Shown: one piece after another, positions 21,813-32,698 of the stretch
How the letters are laid out: each line of letters starts with the position of its first letter
Numbering within the stretch: the first letter of the stretch is position 1
NCBI GenBank assembly: GCA_010093515.1
Contig: MU001671.1
Location: 386,813-450,812, forward strand
Length of the DNA: 64,000 nucleotides
Direction: 5' to 3'
Source: Lineolata rhizophorae
Lineage: Eukaryota; Ascomycota; Dothideomycetes; Lineolatales; Lineolataceae
Notes under the pieces: generated by a model
Told to the model about the DNA's origin: nothing
Databases searched by the model: none
Seen by the model: the letters and a program-made list of their open reading frames with translations, nothing else
Translations under genes and position numbers: made by a program

Positions 21813-22665
21813 GCCTCTGCCCAAGACTGTTCGACGTGCTCTCGCCTCTATGGAGCGTAGGCTTCGAAGGTTTTGAGGCCTAGACGATCGATGTGGCTGA
21901 GTCCTGCGTGCTGTATTCTCATTCACGTGTGCTTTTTCTCACTATATCTTCTCTTCTCCTACAGTTTGAAACTCTTTTGCACCAGTAGAGTTTTTAGTAT
22001 ATTTATTTCTCAGCGGCGAAAGGTGTGCATCTTGCGCCATGTTGGATTAGTACTTTCAAGCGGAAATGTTGTAAGAGGTTTGCTTGCTTGGGGTTGAGAT
22101 CGGCGTTTCGTAGCGCTGGCGTGAACGAGCGGCAGACGAGACTTTGATGTTTTTGTTTCTCTCTTTTAACCCCCTCCTCTCTTTCTCTGTCCTTTCCTGT
22201 AGTGGCCATGGACGATGGCGCTGGACTGGAGATGTATTGACTATTGGTTTTTCAATTTGCGAAAAGACATGGCGGCGGATGGGATAGAAGGGTCTCAGGA
22301 ACACTCACCCACGGCATGCGGAACGGGCCTGTGTGCCGTTGTATGTGTACATAACAGCCCGGAGCCGGTCACGACTACCACATTGACCAATAAAATTGTT
22401 TGCATTAACTTTCAGTCTATTGATTAGTATTTTATGAAGCGAAAATGCATCGTATATCGTTCAATTTTTGCATTAAGAGAGGTTGCTCCGTACAGAGCTT
22501 GATAATACATTGATAGGGGAAAGGGGGATGCTACAACCATATGTTGGCCGTGCTGATTGGAAACCTAGCATAATTCTAACCCTCGTACATTGCCGCTAAC
22601 GCACACCGAACGCCCACGCTTGTGCGGTCCAATAAATATACACAAAGGCAAAAGTTCCCGTGAAT
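21813..22665. other. Convergent 3' regions of the AHC1-like and KSH1 genes
   Basis: About 850 nt, A/T-richer than the flanking genes, with several T-rich runs. No gene, RNA or repeat of note was seen. Confidence 0.5.
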
Positions 22666-23138
22666 TTACTGTCCGATGAAAATGGAGAGCTGTCAGACTT
22701 TAGCAAGCGGCGACGCGAAACCGAAAGGCCTTGAATGGTTGTACTCACCGCCATCAGAACGCAACATATGCTCACGTATGGACTTAACCGCTCTCCAATT
22801 CTAGCACATTTCCAGAATATGCCAAGCACCCTGACAAGACATCCAAATACGTTAACGGCCCGGACCATGTCGCGAAGCGAAAAGAGCAGGTGTTGGACGG
22901 GCGCGCGGCGCGTATGAGCAGAGGAGCGCCGTATCCCGCTAGAGGGGAAAGGACACACTTACCCATCCCTGTTTCGGTCCATGATGGACGGGAACTGGTA
23001 GTGCGCGTAAGTGCTGGTGCAGATGAGGAGCAGGATGACAAGGAGCAGCGACTGGAAATTGAAGAGGGCGCTCTGTTACAAGTTGTGTTAGCATCGAGTG
23101 AAGTGCAAGACGCATTTCCAAACGGTCTAACTTACCAT
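22666..23138 (-). CDS. KSH1: Kish/TMEM167 secretory-pathway membrane protein
   Basis: Four exons (23138-23136, 23072-22963, 22830-22749, 22689-22666) encode 72 residues, the normal family size. The protein reads [20 protein letters not shown], then [20 protein letters not shown], then [20 protein letters not shown] and ALSIFIGQ. It is a near-perfect Kish protein: N-terminal membrane segment, conserved MDRN and [10 protein letters not shown] loop, second membrane segment. Kish acts in the early secretory pathway at the Golgi. The first coding exon is only the ATG, spliced directly to AGC GCC CTC. Donors are GTAAGT, GTAAGT and GTGAGT; acceptors all end CAG. The last exon is just eight codons including the stop, so automated callers may miss both ends. 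Confidence 0.92.
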
Positions 23139-23795
23139 ATTTGCGGTGAGCCTCCGTGTGACTTCGAGTGCTTGTGGACTGTATGCACTGTAGGCAACAC
23201 TGACTGCGCTTGGTGTTGGCTGGCGAGCTGAAGTGCATGCGTATTAGCGGCGCGGTCCGGGGACACGGGAAATTGTTGTGCCGGGGCTCTAGAGCTGCCT
23301 TAAAAAAAGGTTCCTGTGTCTACAAATTTTGTTCCTCGCCTCAGAGCACTTGCTAGCTTTTGCAATGCTCGAACGACTTTTACCTAGCGACGAATGGTTC
23401 CTAGTAGGATTTTTGGTATTCTGCTTTACAGCTATACGAGATTGCCATTGATATTCTGCTTGCCCCTGTCCCAGGTTTTAGTTTCCTGTCTGTGTTGAAT
23501 GCATTCGTTTGTCCCGATACCCAAAGTACGGCCTCATCTTGCAGTGTGTTGGATTCATGAGGGTTCCAACCTGGCGTCATCGAAGGCTCGTACGGTCGGT
23601 TTTCCACGACCACGGGTTCATTAAATTCGCCTAGAGAAACCATCCTGGACGTCTCTTTTCGTGTTGCATGGTCTGAGCGATGCTCGCTGTGAAGGCTCTG
23701 CGTCAAAATGGAGAGATACATGCCCGTTCCAAACTCTGACACTAAATAATATCGTCGTATTCATAGTATAACCATGAGCGTCCGTAACATGATTT
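23139..23795. other. Intergenic region between KSH1 and GET1
   Basis: It should hold the KSH1 promoter and the 3' end of GET1. A 113-codon minus-strand frame (23401-23742) has no recognised domain, signal peptide or partner exon and is probably not a gene, though some of its codon use is not obviously random. No RNA gene was seen. Confidence 0.45.
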
Positions 23796-24601
23796 TCACT
23801 GGTCCTTTTTCGCCGCCGCTTGCCGCGCGCTGCTGGATGGTCCGTACGCCTGTGCCCTTCGTGCGCTCCCTTTGCTCTGCATCCCGCTCTTCTTGCTCGT
23901 CGCGAGCGACCAGACTCCCACGAGAGCCTCGCCCACCAGCGTTATGATGCTGCTGCACGCCATGCTCCACACCTGGATGCTGACGCTGCCGAGCGGCGCG
24001 CGGGGGAAGGACAGGATCCACTCGACATAATAGGGCAGCCACCCTGCCGGAATCCAGAACATGGGTTCGCGCTGGTAATAAGTTTGCAGGAGGAATCGCA
24101 GCCCGGTTGTAGCGATCCATCGTAGAAGGGCAACGGTTCGATCAAAGGAAGTTTTAGTGGAGGAGAGCGAAGACGCTAGGCGAAACTGAGTCAGCAATGC
24201 CCTGAATTTGGGGGAAACAGATCATTTTCATGTATCTCCCTCCAACGCAATGAGTGCAGCAGAACATACAAATATTCTCGTACTTGGCGACGACGTCGTC
24301 GTGCTGCCGCCGCAGCCTCGCCCACCTAGCAAACTCATCCTGCGCGCTTACAGCGTTCATCTCCTTCTTCATGCGGAGGATTTCTCGCTGCAGTTTGGTC
24401 TGCTCTTGGACTGACTGAGACGTCTTCGTCGGCAGCTTGTTGTACAGGATCCATGCCTGTGGGTTCACTTGATGAGTATGAGGTCGCGGGATAGCCGGGC
24501 CTTGAGGCACTCACTATCTCGTTAGTCGTGGCCACGCCCACGGAGCTGAATAGCTGAGTCGTAAGCTGGACCAGAAAGACCAGAAGTAACAGGGAAATCA
24601 T
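23796..24601 (-). CDS. GET1: GET complex receptor subunit Get1 (WRB/CHD5 family)
   Basis: Three exons (24601-24515, 24456-24270, 24175-23796), 217 residues, typical for the family. A first membrane helix (MISLLLLVFLVQLTTQLFSSVG) is followed by a cytosolic coiled coil (AWILYNKL, QEQTKLQREILRMKKEMNAV, DEFARWARLRRQHDDVVAKYE). Two further membrane segments follow around TVALLRWIATTGLRFLLQTY and VEWILSFPRAPLGSVSIQVW. Get1 with Get2 forms the ER receptor that takes tail-anchored proteins from the ATPase Get3; the coiled coil is the Get3-binding part. The C-terminus is a basic cytosolic tail (KKSGMQSKGSARRAQ). It is divergent from the PTAR1-like gene with 227 nt between the start codons, so the two may share a promoter. 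Confidence 0.92.
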
Positions 24602-24828
24602 GGCCGGGCGGAGCTCGCAGTGTATGTCGACAGAGCTCTCGACGTGCCGAAGATGTGGCACGCATGGATTGTCTGGTTTTCTGCCGTTAGTTACCGCCTA
24701 CAAGGGCTGTGTCACACTCTAGCAGAGTCACGTCTAGGCTCCCGTGAGCCGGCCGAAGCTTCACTACGAACCCTCAGGAATGATTATCCACGGTTGATAC
24801 ATGTACTTTTTATACCAGAGGGCTTACG

Positions 24829-26123
24829 ATGTCTCTGAATCAGCTCCTTCAGCCAGAGCTACAAAGACAGACATATGAAACTCTCTGTCTGCTCTTCAAG
24901 AAGCACGAAAATGACGTTTTGGCAATTGAGATTCTTCCATTTGCTATTGACGATCAGCATATATTAAAAGACGAAAATTGTGTGGGAGTTACAAAAGCTA
25001 TGTTGGCATCTGCATTTGTAACAGCAAGGCAGGTTTTCTTCAAGAATGCTTCTGCCCGTATTCCGAGCTCAGCATCTAATATTGTGAGTTGGACCTGTTC
25101 ATAATCATTATCTAAACTTCACACGATCTAGTGTTAGCCGATTGTAGTTGTTCAGATTTGGTCATTGATTTCATTTGCATCTGGTCTAGTCCTTGAGCCG
25201 CCATCTCACTTTCAAATCCCTAGGCTCTGGATGCAACAAAAATTATTTTGCTTTTCGACCCAGAACACCTCACGGCCACTAACTATCGCAAACGCGTTCT
25301 CAAAAGTCTCCAGCAGGAGCTAAAAATCCAGCACGAAGATCCAGCAGAGGAAGGTCATCGGTCAGCAGGTCATGCTGCTTTAGCGACTGCAATACGCCTC
25401 GAGATGACCTTCCTCAACAGCATTCTTACCTCGCATCTGCATCGGCAAACCAAGTCACCGACCCTATGGTACCATCGATTGTGGGTCGTGAAGACCTTTG
25501 TCTTGCAGCAGTACAACCGATCCTCCCATCGACAGCAGAGGCTTGCAGACCCATGTCACCTTTGGAAATCGCTTTTCTTTCCCGAGTACGCTGCCATTAC
25601 GAACGCAGGCGAGCGCCATCCCATGAATTATTATGCGTGGAATTATGCCCGGGAACTTCTACGGTGTACCGATGAGACCTTTAATGATTCGACAAGTGAG
25701 CGAAAATGTCGTAATGTGGAATGCGCAAAGATGGTATGCGAGTGGTGCATGCGGTATCTCCGAGACACGTCTGGATGGATGTTTTTGCACTACCTAATTT
25801 TGAACTATAATCATGATCTGTCTTCCGAAACTCCTAGGATGGTCCAACGTATTCACGGGCTCCTGTACGATATCCAATGTGGCTACGCATCACTCTGGTC
25901 ATTTGTTCGAAATGTCTACGGGCCCCGGTATACATCCGCAGGCCTATGGAAACGCGAGAGTTTCTACGTCACTCTTAGAGAAGCAACGAAGGGTGAGCAG
26001 AAAGAAAATGAACCACAATGGATACCTGTTGCAAGATCCTCTCTTGCGTGGCTCGACAAGTATGGTGATCCTGTAACGCTGGATTCCTCAGACGAACAGC
26101 CAGGAGATTGCTGCAAAGACTAG
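24829..26123 (+). CDS. Protein prenyltransferase alpha-subunit repeat protein (PTAR1-like)
   Basis: Two exons (24829-25083, 25224-26123; 140-nt intron, GTGAGT donor) give 384 residues. Alpha-subunit prenyltransferase-type helical repeats are visible: TNYRKRVLKSLQQEL, TLWYHRLWVVKTFVLQ, NYYAWNYARELLRC and SGWMFLHYLILNYN. Spacing and length match PTAR1-like proteins rather than the Ftase/GGTase-I alpha subunit, whose repeats are more regular. Vertebrate PTAR1 pairs with RABGGTB to farnesylate or geranylgeranylate the SNARE Ykt6; a like role here is an inference. The start at MSLNQLLQPELQ has no upstream alternative in frame. It is convergent with ECT1, with only 66 nt between the stop codons. 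Confidence 0.78.
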
Positions 26124-26189
26124 GAATGAATTGGAGGGCAATGGCCGTGGCATTTCCAACATAGCCTATTTGAAACTAGGGCACCATCA

Positions 26190-28125
26190 TCACACACCGA
26201 ACTGGCCCTCCACCTCCTTTCTACGCCGCTCTCTCTCTGCCTCGGCTTCACGTTCTAATTCCTCTCTTCGCTTCACGGCATCCTCCACCATGCCCTTTTC
26301 ACCCTTCTTCTTCTGCCGCGCCTCGTACGCTTCCCTACCTTTTAGAATCCTATTGACAATTTCACCGGCATTGACGTGGGAGTACGGGTGCTCCGGGATT
26401 TCGTTATAAATCCCCAGCGCCTTGGCTGCCGCATAGGTGTCAAAGGTCGGCGGATGCGGCAAAAATGAAGTTGGGCCGTGGTAAACGACGTCGGGGGGCT
26501 CAGGTTGTTTCGCCATGTTGGAGAAGGGGAAAGTTTTGAGGAATCGATCGGACGGAGTGTATGGAGCGAGTAGGACCATCGCATGGACGTACTAGAGGCG
26601 AGTAGGTTTAGTCATTGGGAGCAAGAGAAGACTTATTTCCCGACTCGTTTTTTGAATAGCTCAATTCATTGACGCACCTTGCACTGTAGGGCGCACAACG
26701 CCCTTTCGAATATGTTCATGACCGGGTAATTAACCCCCTTCCAACGATTGATCACCTCGTCCCCATGCACGCCGACCACAACGTAAAACGGATCGTACGG
26801 CTCGCCGAGCTCATCTAGCTGCGCCTTCAATGAGTCACCTTCGTACCAACCTTGCTCGCGCGCGGCCTTTTCTTCAGTCTCGGTGACAAGTCGAAGAAAC
26901 TCAATGTGTCCAGAGCTAAACAGATCGAATCCACCGTCTACGTATACGATTCGCTGCCCTGGACGTGGCCGCTTTCCTTCAACCATCCTCGAGAATAGCT
27001 CAGACGGCATGTTTGTCTCCTTTGATGAAGAGTGCTTATGACGATGCTCTGTATGGTGATGGTGGTGGTGGTGGTGATGGCTACCATCATGCTCTCCCGA
27101 AACCTGCGTGTTGTTTCTGCTGCTATCGCCAGCGCCTGAACTGTGGCGGCGTGAGAGGCCGGAAGTACGCCTACGCGACATCGACGGACGCCGATGCTTG
27201 TCTTGCTCGCCACCCCGCCACATCCACACCTCGACGCCAGGCTGGACACCAGTCTGGTCCGTCGCGTAGTCGCGAAACCTGGCCATCATCTCCTCGCCTC
27301 TCCGCTTGCGCTCCGCCACCACAGCGTCGTCTTCTTCGGGAGCGGTAGGCTCCGGCTCCTTTACCATCGCTGCATCCTCGACAATGACTTCCTTCGTGAC
27401 ATCCTTGGAGGGATGCTGGATCTCGGGAAGCACGGCGGCGATGCACGCCTCGAAGTCGCGTAGGAAGTGGCTGCGCGTGCACAGCAGCATGCGGCCGACG
27501 AGGTCGGTGGTTGAGATGGACGGCGTGCGCTTGACCACCTTGAAGCGGCCGGCTTTCTTGACGAAGCGGTAGCAGTCCTCGCCGCCAGCATCGGACGTGA
27601 TGTCGTCGCCGTGCACGACGTAGCGGCAGCCATAGTGTGATATCCAGGGGAGCGACGTCACGTAGGGGGCGCGGGGGACGGCAAACGTGGTCCAGCGGTT
27701 GGCGCACACGGCGGCCATGCTGGAGTTTCGCGCGACGTAATTAGCCTCGGGGTTGTCGACGCAAGCATTCAGGACGGTCGGAGTGGAGATGGCAGGATCG
27801 TGAAGGATACGCACCGCTCGTCCAGCGTCATGACGGTGGGACCTTTGTTCTCGAGGATGGCTTCGTCGGAGTGGACGCCGACGACGAGCTCGGTGCCCAG
27901 TCGGCGCGCTTGCAGCATGGCGCCCGCATGGCCTATAGTTGGAGGCACGCATCAGCAGAGGAGCTCTCGTCGCTCAGTTTCGTGCGCGCGCAATGGGCGG
28001 TGAAGGGTACCGTGGTGGGAAAAGTCGAAGCATCCATCAATCCATACTCGCGAGTCTTGAATCGGCACGTCTTCCTGCGGGTCGATGGGCCACTCGCCGG
28101 GCTTGGGAATCCATTCGGACGGCAT
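26190..28125 (-). CDS. ECT1: Ethanolamine-phosphate cytidylyltransferase
   Basis: Four exons (28125-28011, 27932-27815, 27719-26678, 26591-26190), 558 residues. It makes CDP-ethanolamine from CTP and phosphoethanolamine in the Kennedy pathway for phosphatidylethanolamine. Two cytidylyltransferase domains are visible. The first begins VWIDGCFDFSHHGHAGAMLQ (HxGH intact) and includes YVVHGDDITSD and RTPSISTTDLVGRML. The second begins IVYVDGGFDLFSSGHIEFLR, where the first His of HxGH is Ser as in other Pcyt2 proteins, and ends with NRWKGVNYPVMNIFERALCA and VVYHGPTSFLPHP. The linker is unusually long and holds a run of nine His with flanking Ser/Arg, explaining a length well above the common 380-450. 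Each intron falls inside a conserved block, which confirms the joins. The C-terminus is a charged helix. Confidence 0.92.
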
Positions 28126-29774
28126 TGCGGCTGTGCGGAAGGGGGTTTTGTTGCTACGCGTCCGTTCTGCGTGTACAAATGGGTTGAAAATGAACGGTGT
28201 CGACGACGCGGACGGATGGAAGCGCCTGCTGGAGGGGCAGGTGTTCCTTGGGCACTACGTAATACCTAGGCTAGGAACGCCTACGACGTGATTGGTGCGG
28301 CACCGAGTCCTGGGGCCGCTGCATCCATATTTCGTGCCCAAATCCTGATCTAAAAGGTGGTTCGACACGTCTAATTGGCTAGGCTATCGTTGCCTCTTCA
28401 AACGTCCAAAGCACTCAACATATCACTACCTCTTGGTAGGTAGCGTAGCCAGTTCACCCAGTGCCAAGCATCTGGCAGCAAGGCTCAGCCGCCATGGATC
28501 CGGGGATCCCGCGCTCGGGTTAGTGAGGTCAAACCAAGAACTTTTAGTGCCAGCCAATCAAGGCATGGGCTCTCTCATTGTGCTATATCCGGAGTAGAAA
28601 GCCCGCCCTTTAGACTCTTCTCTAGATCGAGCATCCATAAGTGGGCATCCAAAACAACAAATCGGTTTAGAGGTCTTGAACTCAAAAAGGCTTGGCGAGA
28701 GGGCTGAAAGTGCAAGGTTAAAGGAATGAAGAGTCCACGGCAAAGACTGAGATGCGGCGACGCAGTTGAAATACACAATCGGACACGCAGTACAGAGTAC
28801 GGGCGTGGAGCTCGAGGAGTTTTCCTGACTCCGGCTTTGTGCAGTCCACGAGATGCGTTGACACCACATCACATGCAACAAAGCTGCTGAATTGAATGGG
28901 CCATCACTCTCACGTCAGGGTAGATAAGGAAAGAAAAGGTCTTTCCCCGCCACGCCAATGAGTGGGGTAGCTCGGAGTGTTCACGAACGTCGCTGAATGG
29001 CCTTTGGGCGTGGAGGTCGCGGCAAGCAGCGGCAATTGTCGGGGGAGGGGCAGCGGTGGCCCTCAGCCAGTGCCTCTTGGCAGACGTGAAGGAACGCTGT
29101 TCGTCCTGCGTGTTTTTCCGCGCCCTATGCAAGTCACTGATCAATTGTGCAGCGCTCGGCGTGGAGTCGCCGTCCTCGTCGACAATTGCCTGCGATGTCG
29201 GAGAGGAATTGAACAATTGCGTTTGGGGTATCTCTGGCCGCCGAGGTTCTTCTAAGCGATGACTCCTCACTCACTCCGTGACCGGAATGCGGTATTTGGC
29301 AGCAGCAGGTCGGAGCACGATGGAGGCAGCAATCCTCCACGGGCCGTAGGCGAACATTCCGACTTCTCGCCCGGCGAATTCGACGGATTGCTGCGGCCGC
29401 GGCCGCGGCGGCCGCGGCGCGTGATAAGAGTCACTCCCGGAGCTCCACTAGCAGGAGCCATCCGAGTGGCTGCCGGGCTATAAAGAAAGTCCCTATCCGC
29501 CACGCCGCTGCATATGCGCCTGCCGTTGCCATTGCTCCCGCAGAGTCTTCCACGCCGGCCCCTGCCAAGCCTGGTCCACTCGCCGTAGGTACCCGCCTCA
29601 CGTAGCCAATTTTGCTGAATATAAAATCCAGGTCCGCTGTCCTGGTCTTTTCAATCCTTCCGTTGTCCAAAAATAAGTCGCAATCAGCAACCGGCGGCAT
29701 ACTCCCTGCCGCTGCATCTCATACAATCTGTTCAATCGTGGATCATCGCCCTCGACGGTAGCAAAGAGCACGAT
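28126..29774. other. Divergent promoter region of ECT1 and the branched-chain aminotransferase
   Basis: About 1.6 kb without a supported gene. It contains the GC-palindromic run at 29393-29421 (repeated GCGGCCGC) and two TGACTC words listed separately. The 133-codon minus-strand frame near 28869-29270 has no family features. Confidence 0.5.
29260..29433. promoter_or_regulatory. Two TGACTC words upstream of the aminotransferase gene (candidate Gcn4/CPC1 sites)
   Basis: TGACTC occurs on the plus strand at 29260-29265 and on the minus strand at 29428-29433, both within about 520 nt of the aminotransferase start. The full consensus of the general amino-acid control activator Gcn4/CPC-1 is TGACTCA; neither word has the last A (TGACTCC and TGACTCT). 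Branched-chain amino-acid genes are classic targets. Short words like this also occur by chance. Confidence 0.3.
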
Positions 29775-31175
29775 ATGGCCCCGTCCCTTGAAGCCGGCGT
29801 TGCCACTGCCACTGTCCCCCAACCTACCAAAACCATGCCGCCTCAATCCAATGGCGTCGCCAACGGCGCTCATTCCGCTAGCCGCGTCGCCCCCCTGGAC
29901 CCTTCCAAGCTCACCACGATCTACACCTCGGACCCAAGGCCTGTGCCGGCGCCAAACTCGCCTGAGGTCTTCTCGCAGCGCCTCTGCACCGACCACATGA
30001 TCACGTGCGCGTGGAACCACGTGTCAGGCTGGTCGGCGCCGGAGCTGAAGCCGTACGGCCCGCTGTCGCTGATGCCGACGGCCAATTGCCTGCACTACGC
30101 GACCCAGTGCTTTGAAGGGATGAAGCTGTACCGGAGCGGGGCCGACGGGCGGCTGCGCCTGTTCCGCCCGGCCCGCAACGCCGCCCGCATGCGCATGAGC
30201 TGCAGCCGCATCGCGCTGCCGGACTTCGAGCCTGACGCGCTCGAGGCCCTCATCAAGAAGCTGTGCGCTGTCGACGGCGGCCGCTGGCTGCCCAAGGAGC
30301 GCGGCGACGGCTTCCTGTACATCCGCCCGGCCATGATCGGCTCGGACCCGGCTCTCGGCGTCAACAAGCCTAAGGAAGCCCTCCTGTACGTCATCCTCTG
30401 CGTTTTTCCCGCGCTCGACGTCCCGGGCGTGCTAGCCACCGGCGCGCCTCAGGCCGCCGCCCCTCCTCCGTCTCAACAGGCCAACGGCGAAGGGAATGCC
30501 TCCTTGACGGCAAACGGTGTCGCACTCCCGATGCGGCCCCGTGGCCGCGGCATGAGGCTCCTTGCGTCCCCCGAGTCCGAGATTCGCGCTTGGCCCGGCG
30601 GCTTCGGTTTCGCCAAGCTGGGCGCTAACTACGGGCCGACGCTGGAGGCGACGGGCGCCGCGCGCGTCAGCGGCTATGACCAGGTGCTCTGGCTGTTCGG
30701 CGACGCCGCCGAGGTGACGGAGGCGGGCGCGGCGAACTTTTTCGTCGTCTGGCGTGGCAAGGAATCCGGGCGGCTCGAGCTGGTCACGGCGCCGTTGGAT
30801 TCGCGCATCATCCTCGAGGGCGTGACGAGAGCAAGCGTGCTGGATTTGGCGAGGGAGAGGTTGACGGTGAAGGAGAACGTCGCCGGGCTGGAGCCCGTGG
30901 ATGTGGTGGAGCGGACGCTCACGATTCACGAGATTCTGGACGCGTACACAGAAGGCCGGTTGATCGAGGCTTTTGCGGCTGGAACGGCCTTCTTCATCGC
31001 ACCGGTCGGTGAGATCCATTTTAGGGGCACGGACATCGAGGTGCCGCTGGCGGAAGGCAATAGCGGGAGCTATGCGAAGAACATTAAGGACTGGTTGAAG
31101 GATATCATGTGGGGAAGAGTCGAACACGAATGGGGCGTCGTAGTTCCAGACGAGGGCGTTCCCGGTGTTGTTTGA
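29775..31175 (+). CDS. Branched-chain amino-acid aminotransferase (class IV PLP enzyme)
   Basis: A single exon encodes 466 residues. BCAT blocks are in order: HMITCAWNHVSGWSAPELKP, PYGPLSLMPTANCLHYATQC with FEGMKLYR, RLFRPARNAARM, YIRPAMIGSDPALGV, GGFGFAKLGANYGPTL with the PLP-binding Lys281, GDAAEVTEAGAANFFVVW and a final NIKDWLKDIMWGRVEHEW. The enzyme interconverts Leu, Ile and Val with their 2-oxoacids using glutamate/2-oxoglutarate. About 37 residues rich in Ala, Pro, Gln and Asn (222-258) are inserted before the PLP-lysine block. The N-terminus is Thr/Pro/Ala-rich and not a clear mitochondrial presequence, so a cytosolic form is possible. Moulds often have several paralogues, so I give no symbol. 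Confidence 0.92.
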   Translation: MAPSLEAGVATATVPQPTKTMPPQSNGVANGAHSASRVAPLDPSKLTTIYTSDPRPVPAPNSPEVFSQRLCTDHMITCAWNHVSGWSAPELKPYGPLSLMPTANCLHYATQCFEGMKLYRSGADGRLRLFRPARNAARMRMSCSRIALPDFEPDALEALIKKLCAVDGGRWLPKERGDGFLYIRPAMIGSDPALGVNKPKEALLYVILCVFPALDVPGVLATGAPQAAAPPPSQQANGEGNASLTANGVALPMRPRGRGMRLLASPESEIRAWPGGFGFAKLGANYGPTLEATGAARVSGYDQVLWLFGDAAEVTEAGAANFFVVWRGKESGRLELVTAPLDSRIILEGVTRASVLDLARERLTVKENVAGLEPVDVVERTLTIHEILDAYTEGRLIEAFAAGTAFFIAPVGEIHFRGTDIEVPLAEGNSGSYAKNIKDWLKDIMWGRVEHEWGVVVPDEGVPGVV

Positions 31176-31460
31176 TGGATTGATGATCTCGAAGGGGCGG
31201 CTTGTTAGCAGTTTGAACCAGCGAGGGCTTTTAGCTTGGCGTGGAGTCGGTTTCTCGTGCTTCTCTGTAAATATTTTAAAACGGGTATACGGCCTAATAC
31301 AATTGCATAGTGATGAGCTTTTCTTAGATCAACAGCGAGGCATACAAGTATATTTTTGAGAGTTTGTCTTACATGTAATGGCCAGTACGCCTCGTTCAAT
31401 TGCCAGACTATGCAACAGAACAGACTTTTGCAATCTTCTTCTTCATATCCAAACCCAGTG

Positions 31461-32698
31461 CTAGATCGGTTCATCGCTTTCGCAGTTAGCTGACGCCCCG
31501 CGTGCAGCTCTCCACCTCGATCCTCCCGCCCACATATCGCTGCCAGACGCCACACCCGGCGATCCTACCCTCACTCCTCCCGAGCTCTGCCCTCGCTGCC
31601 TCCCGAAAATGCCCCCAACCCATTCCTCCGCCTTCCTCTCTACATCTCCAATATCCACCCGCGTCAGCGCGCTGCGCACCCCCTCCACTACTTCCCTCTC
31701 CTCCCTCACCTCGCCCATGACGCGATGCTCCTCGAGCCAATACCGCTCAAACGCCTCTCTGAGTCCCTTGTCCCTCACGACCGCGTTTCTCACCGCGCCC
31801 GCATAGCCTAACTTGGCGTTGGCGGCCTCGAGCGCGCGTGTCGCGCCCTCGACGCGTTCGGGAAGGCTCGGCGGCTCCGCTAGCCACCTATTTGTCGCCG
31901 TCTGGTACAAGAAGAGGCCGACTAGCGCGTCGGCGGCACCGACGGCGAGGCCGCGGGCCAAGCGGGCGCGCCAGAAGAAGGCGTCGCCACCGCCGCCGTC
32001 GGCGACCGACTTGGCGGGACCCGCGTTCGCCGCCCGCGCGTCGTACGTGCCGGCGACCAAGAGCTCGAGCGTGGCGAGGGCGACGCCGGCGATGGTGGCG
32101 GGGACGCGGAGACGGGCGCCTTCGGAGCCGGAGAGCGGGGCGGAGGTCACGACGCCGAGGACCACGAGGTGCAGGACGTGCGGGAAGAGGAGGGAGGGGA
32201 TGGCGTAATAGAAGTAGGAGCGTGGGTCGGTGGAGGTGCAGAAGGGGCAGGTGGCGAGGACGTCAGGGCCGTAGGTTAGATAGAGCAGTCGGGATTCGAG
32301 GTTGGTGAGTTTGTCGCGGAGGGCGTGGTCGAGAGGGGTGAGCGCGCGGAGGAATTCTAGCCGATTAAAGATGGTGGCGGTCGGGGTTTGGAGGCGGGAA
32401 TGGGTCACGGTTATCACGTTCTCGGGAGTGAACGGCTGGAATGGAAGCGTTGTGAGGAGCGCGATGATGGCGGATATGGTCAGGATGTTGAGGGCTCGCT
32501 TGACGTGCCGAGGAGGCGGCCGGATGGGGATGTTATAGGCACGGTTGCTGCTGAGAGAGCGGTACCAGGCAAGGAGACGAGGAATGACTAGAGGACCGAA
32601 GGTGAGCAGCAAGCTCCCTATGCTGTAATGTGGAAATGTCAACGCGAATTCTGTATCATGCCCGGGGAGAACGTTACGTACGTCTTGAGAGACATCAT
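31461..32698 (-). CDS. Conserved fungal multi-pass membrane protein, function unknown
   Basis: Two exons (32698-32682, 32622-31461) give 392 residues. The tiny first exon encodes MMSLK plus two bases, with a GTACGT donor and TTACAG acceptor. About five hydrophobic segments are visible: SLLLTFGPLVIPRLLAWY, ALNILTISAIIALLTTLPF, YFYYAIPSLLFPHVLHLVVL, ATIAGVALATLELLVAG and LAVGAADALVGLFLYQ. A CPFC motif (DVLATCPFCTSTDPRSYF) precedes the third. The C-terminal 130 residues are a charged, helical soluble part (LREAFERYWLEEHRVMGEVR). A much longer open frame continues upstream of the splice site, but it lacks conserved character. I know such proteins as hypothetical in related moulds and cannot name a function. 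Confidence 0.7.

Noticed and set aside
23401-23742. 113-codon minus-strand frame between KSH1 and GET1
   Set aside because: No domain or homology pattern. Position fits promoter and 3' flank.
30432-31127. 231-codon frame antisense to the aminotransferase
   Set aside because: Shadow of a GC-rich coding region; the plus-strand BCAT blocks explain the sequence.
31813-32308. Plus-strand frames opposite the membrane protein
   Set aside because: Arg-rich shadows of the minus-strand gene.
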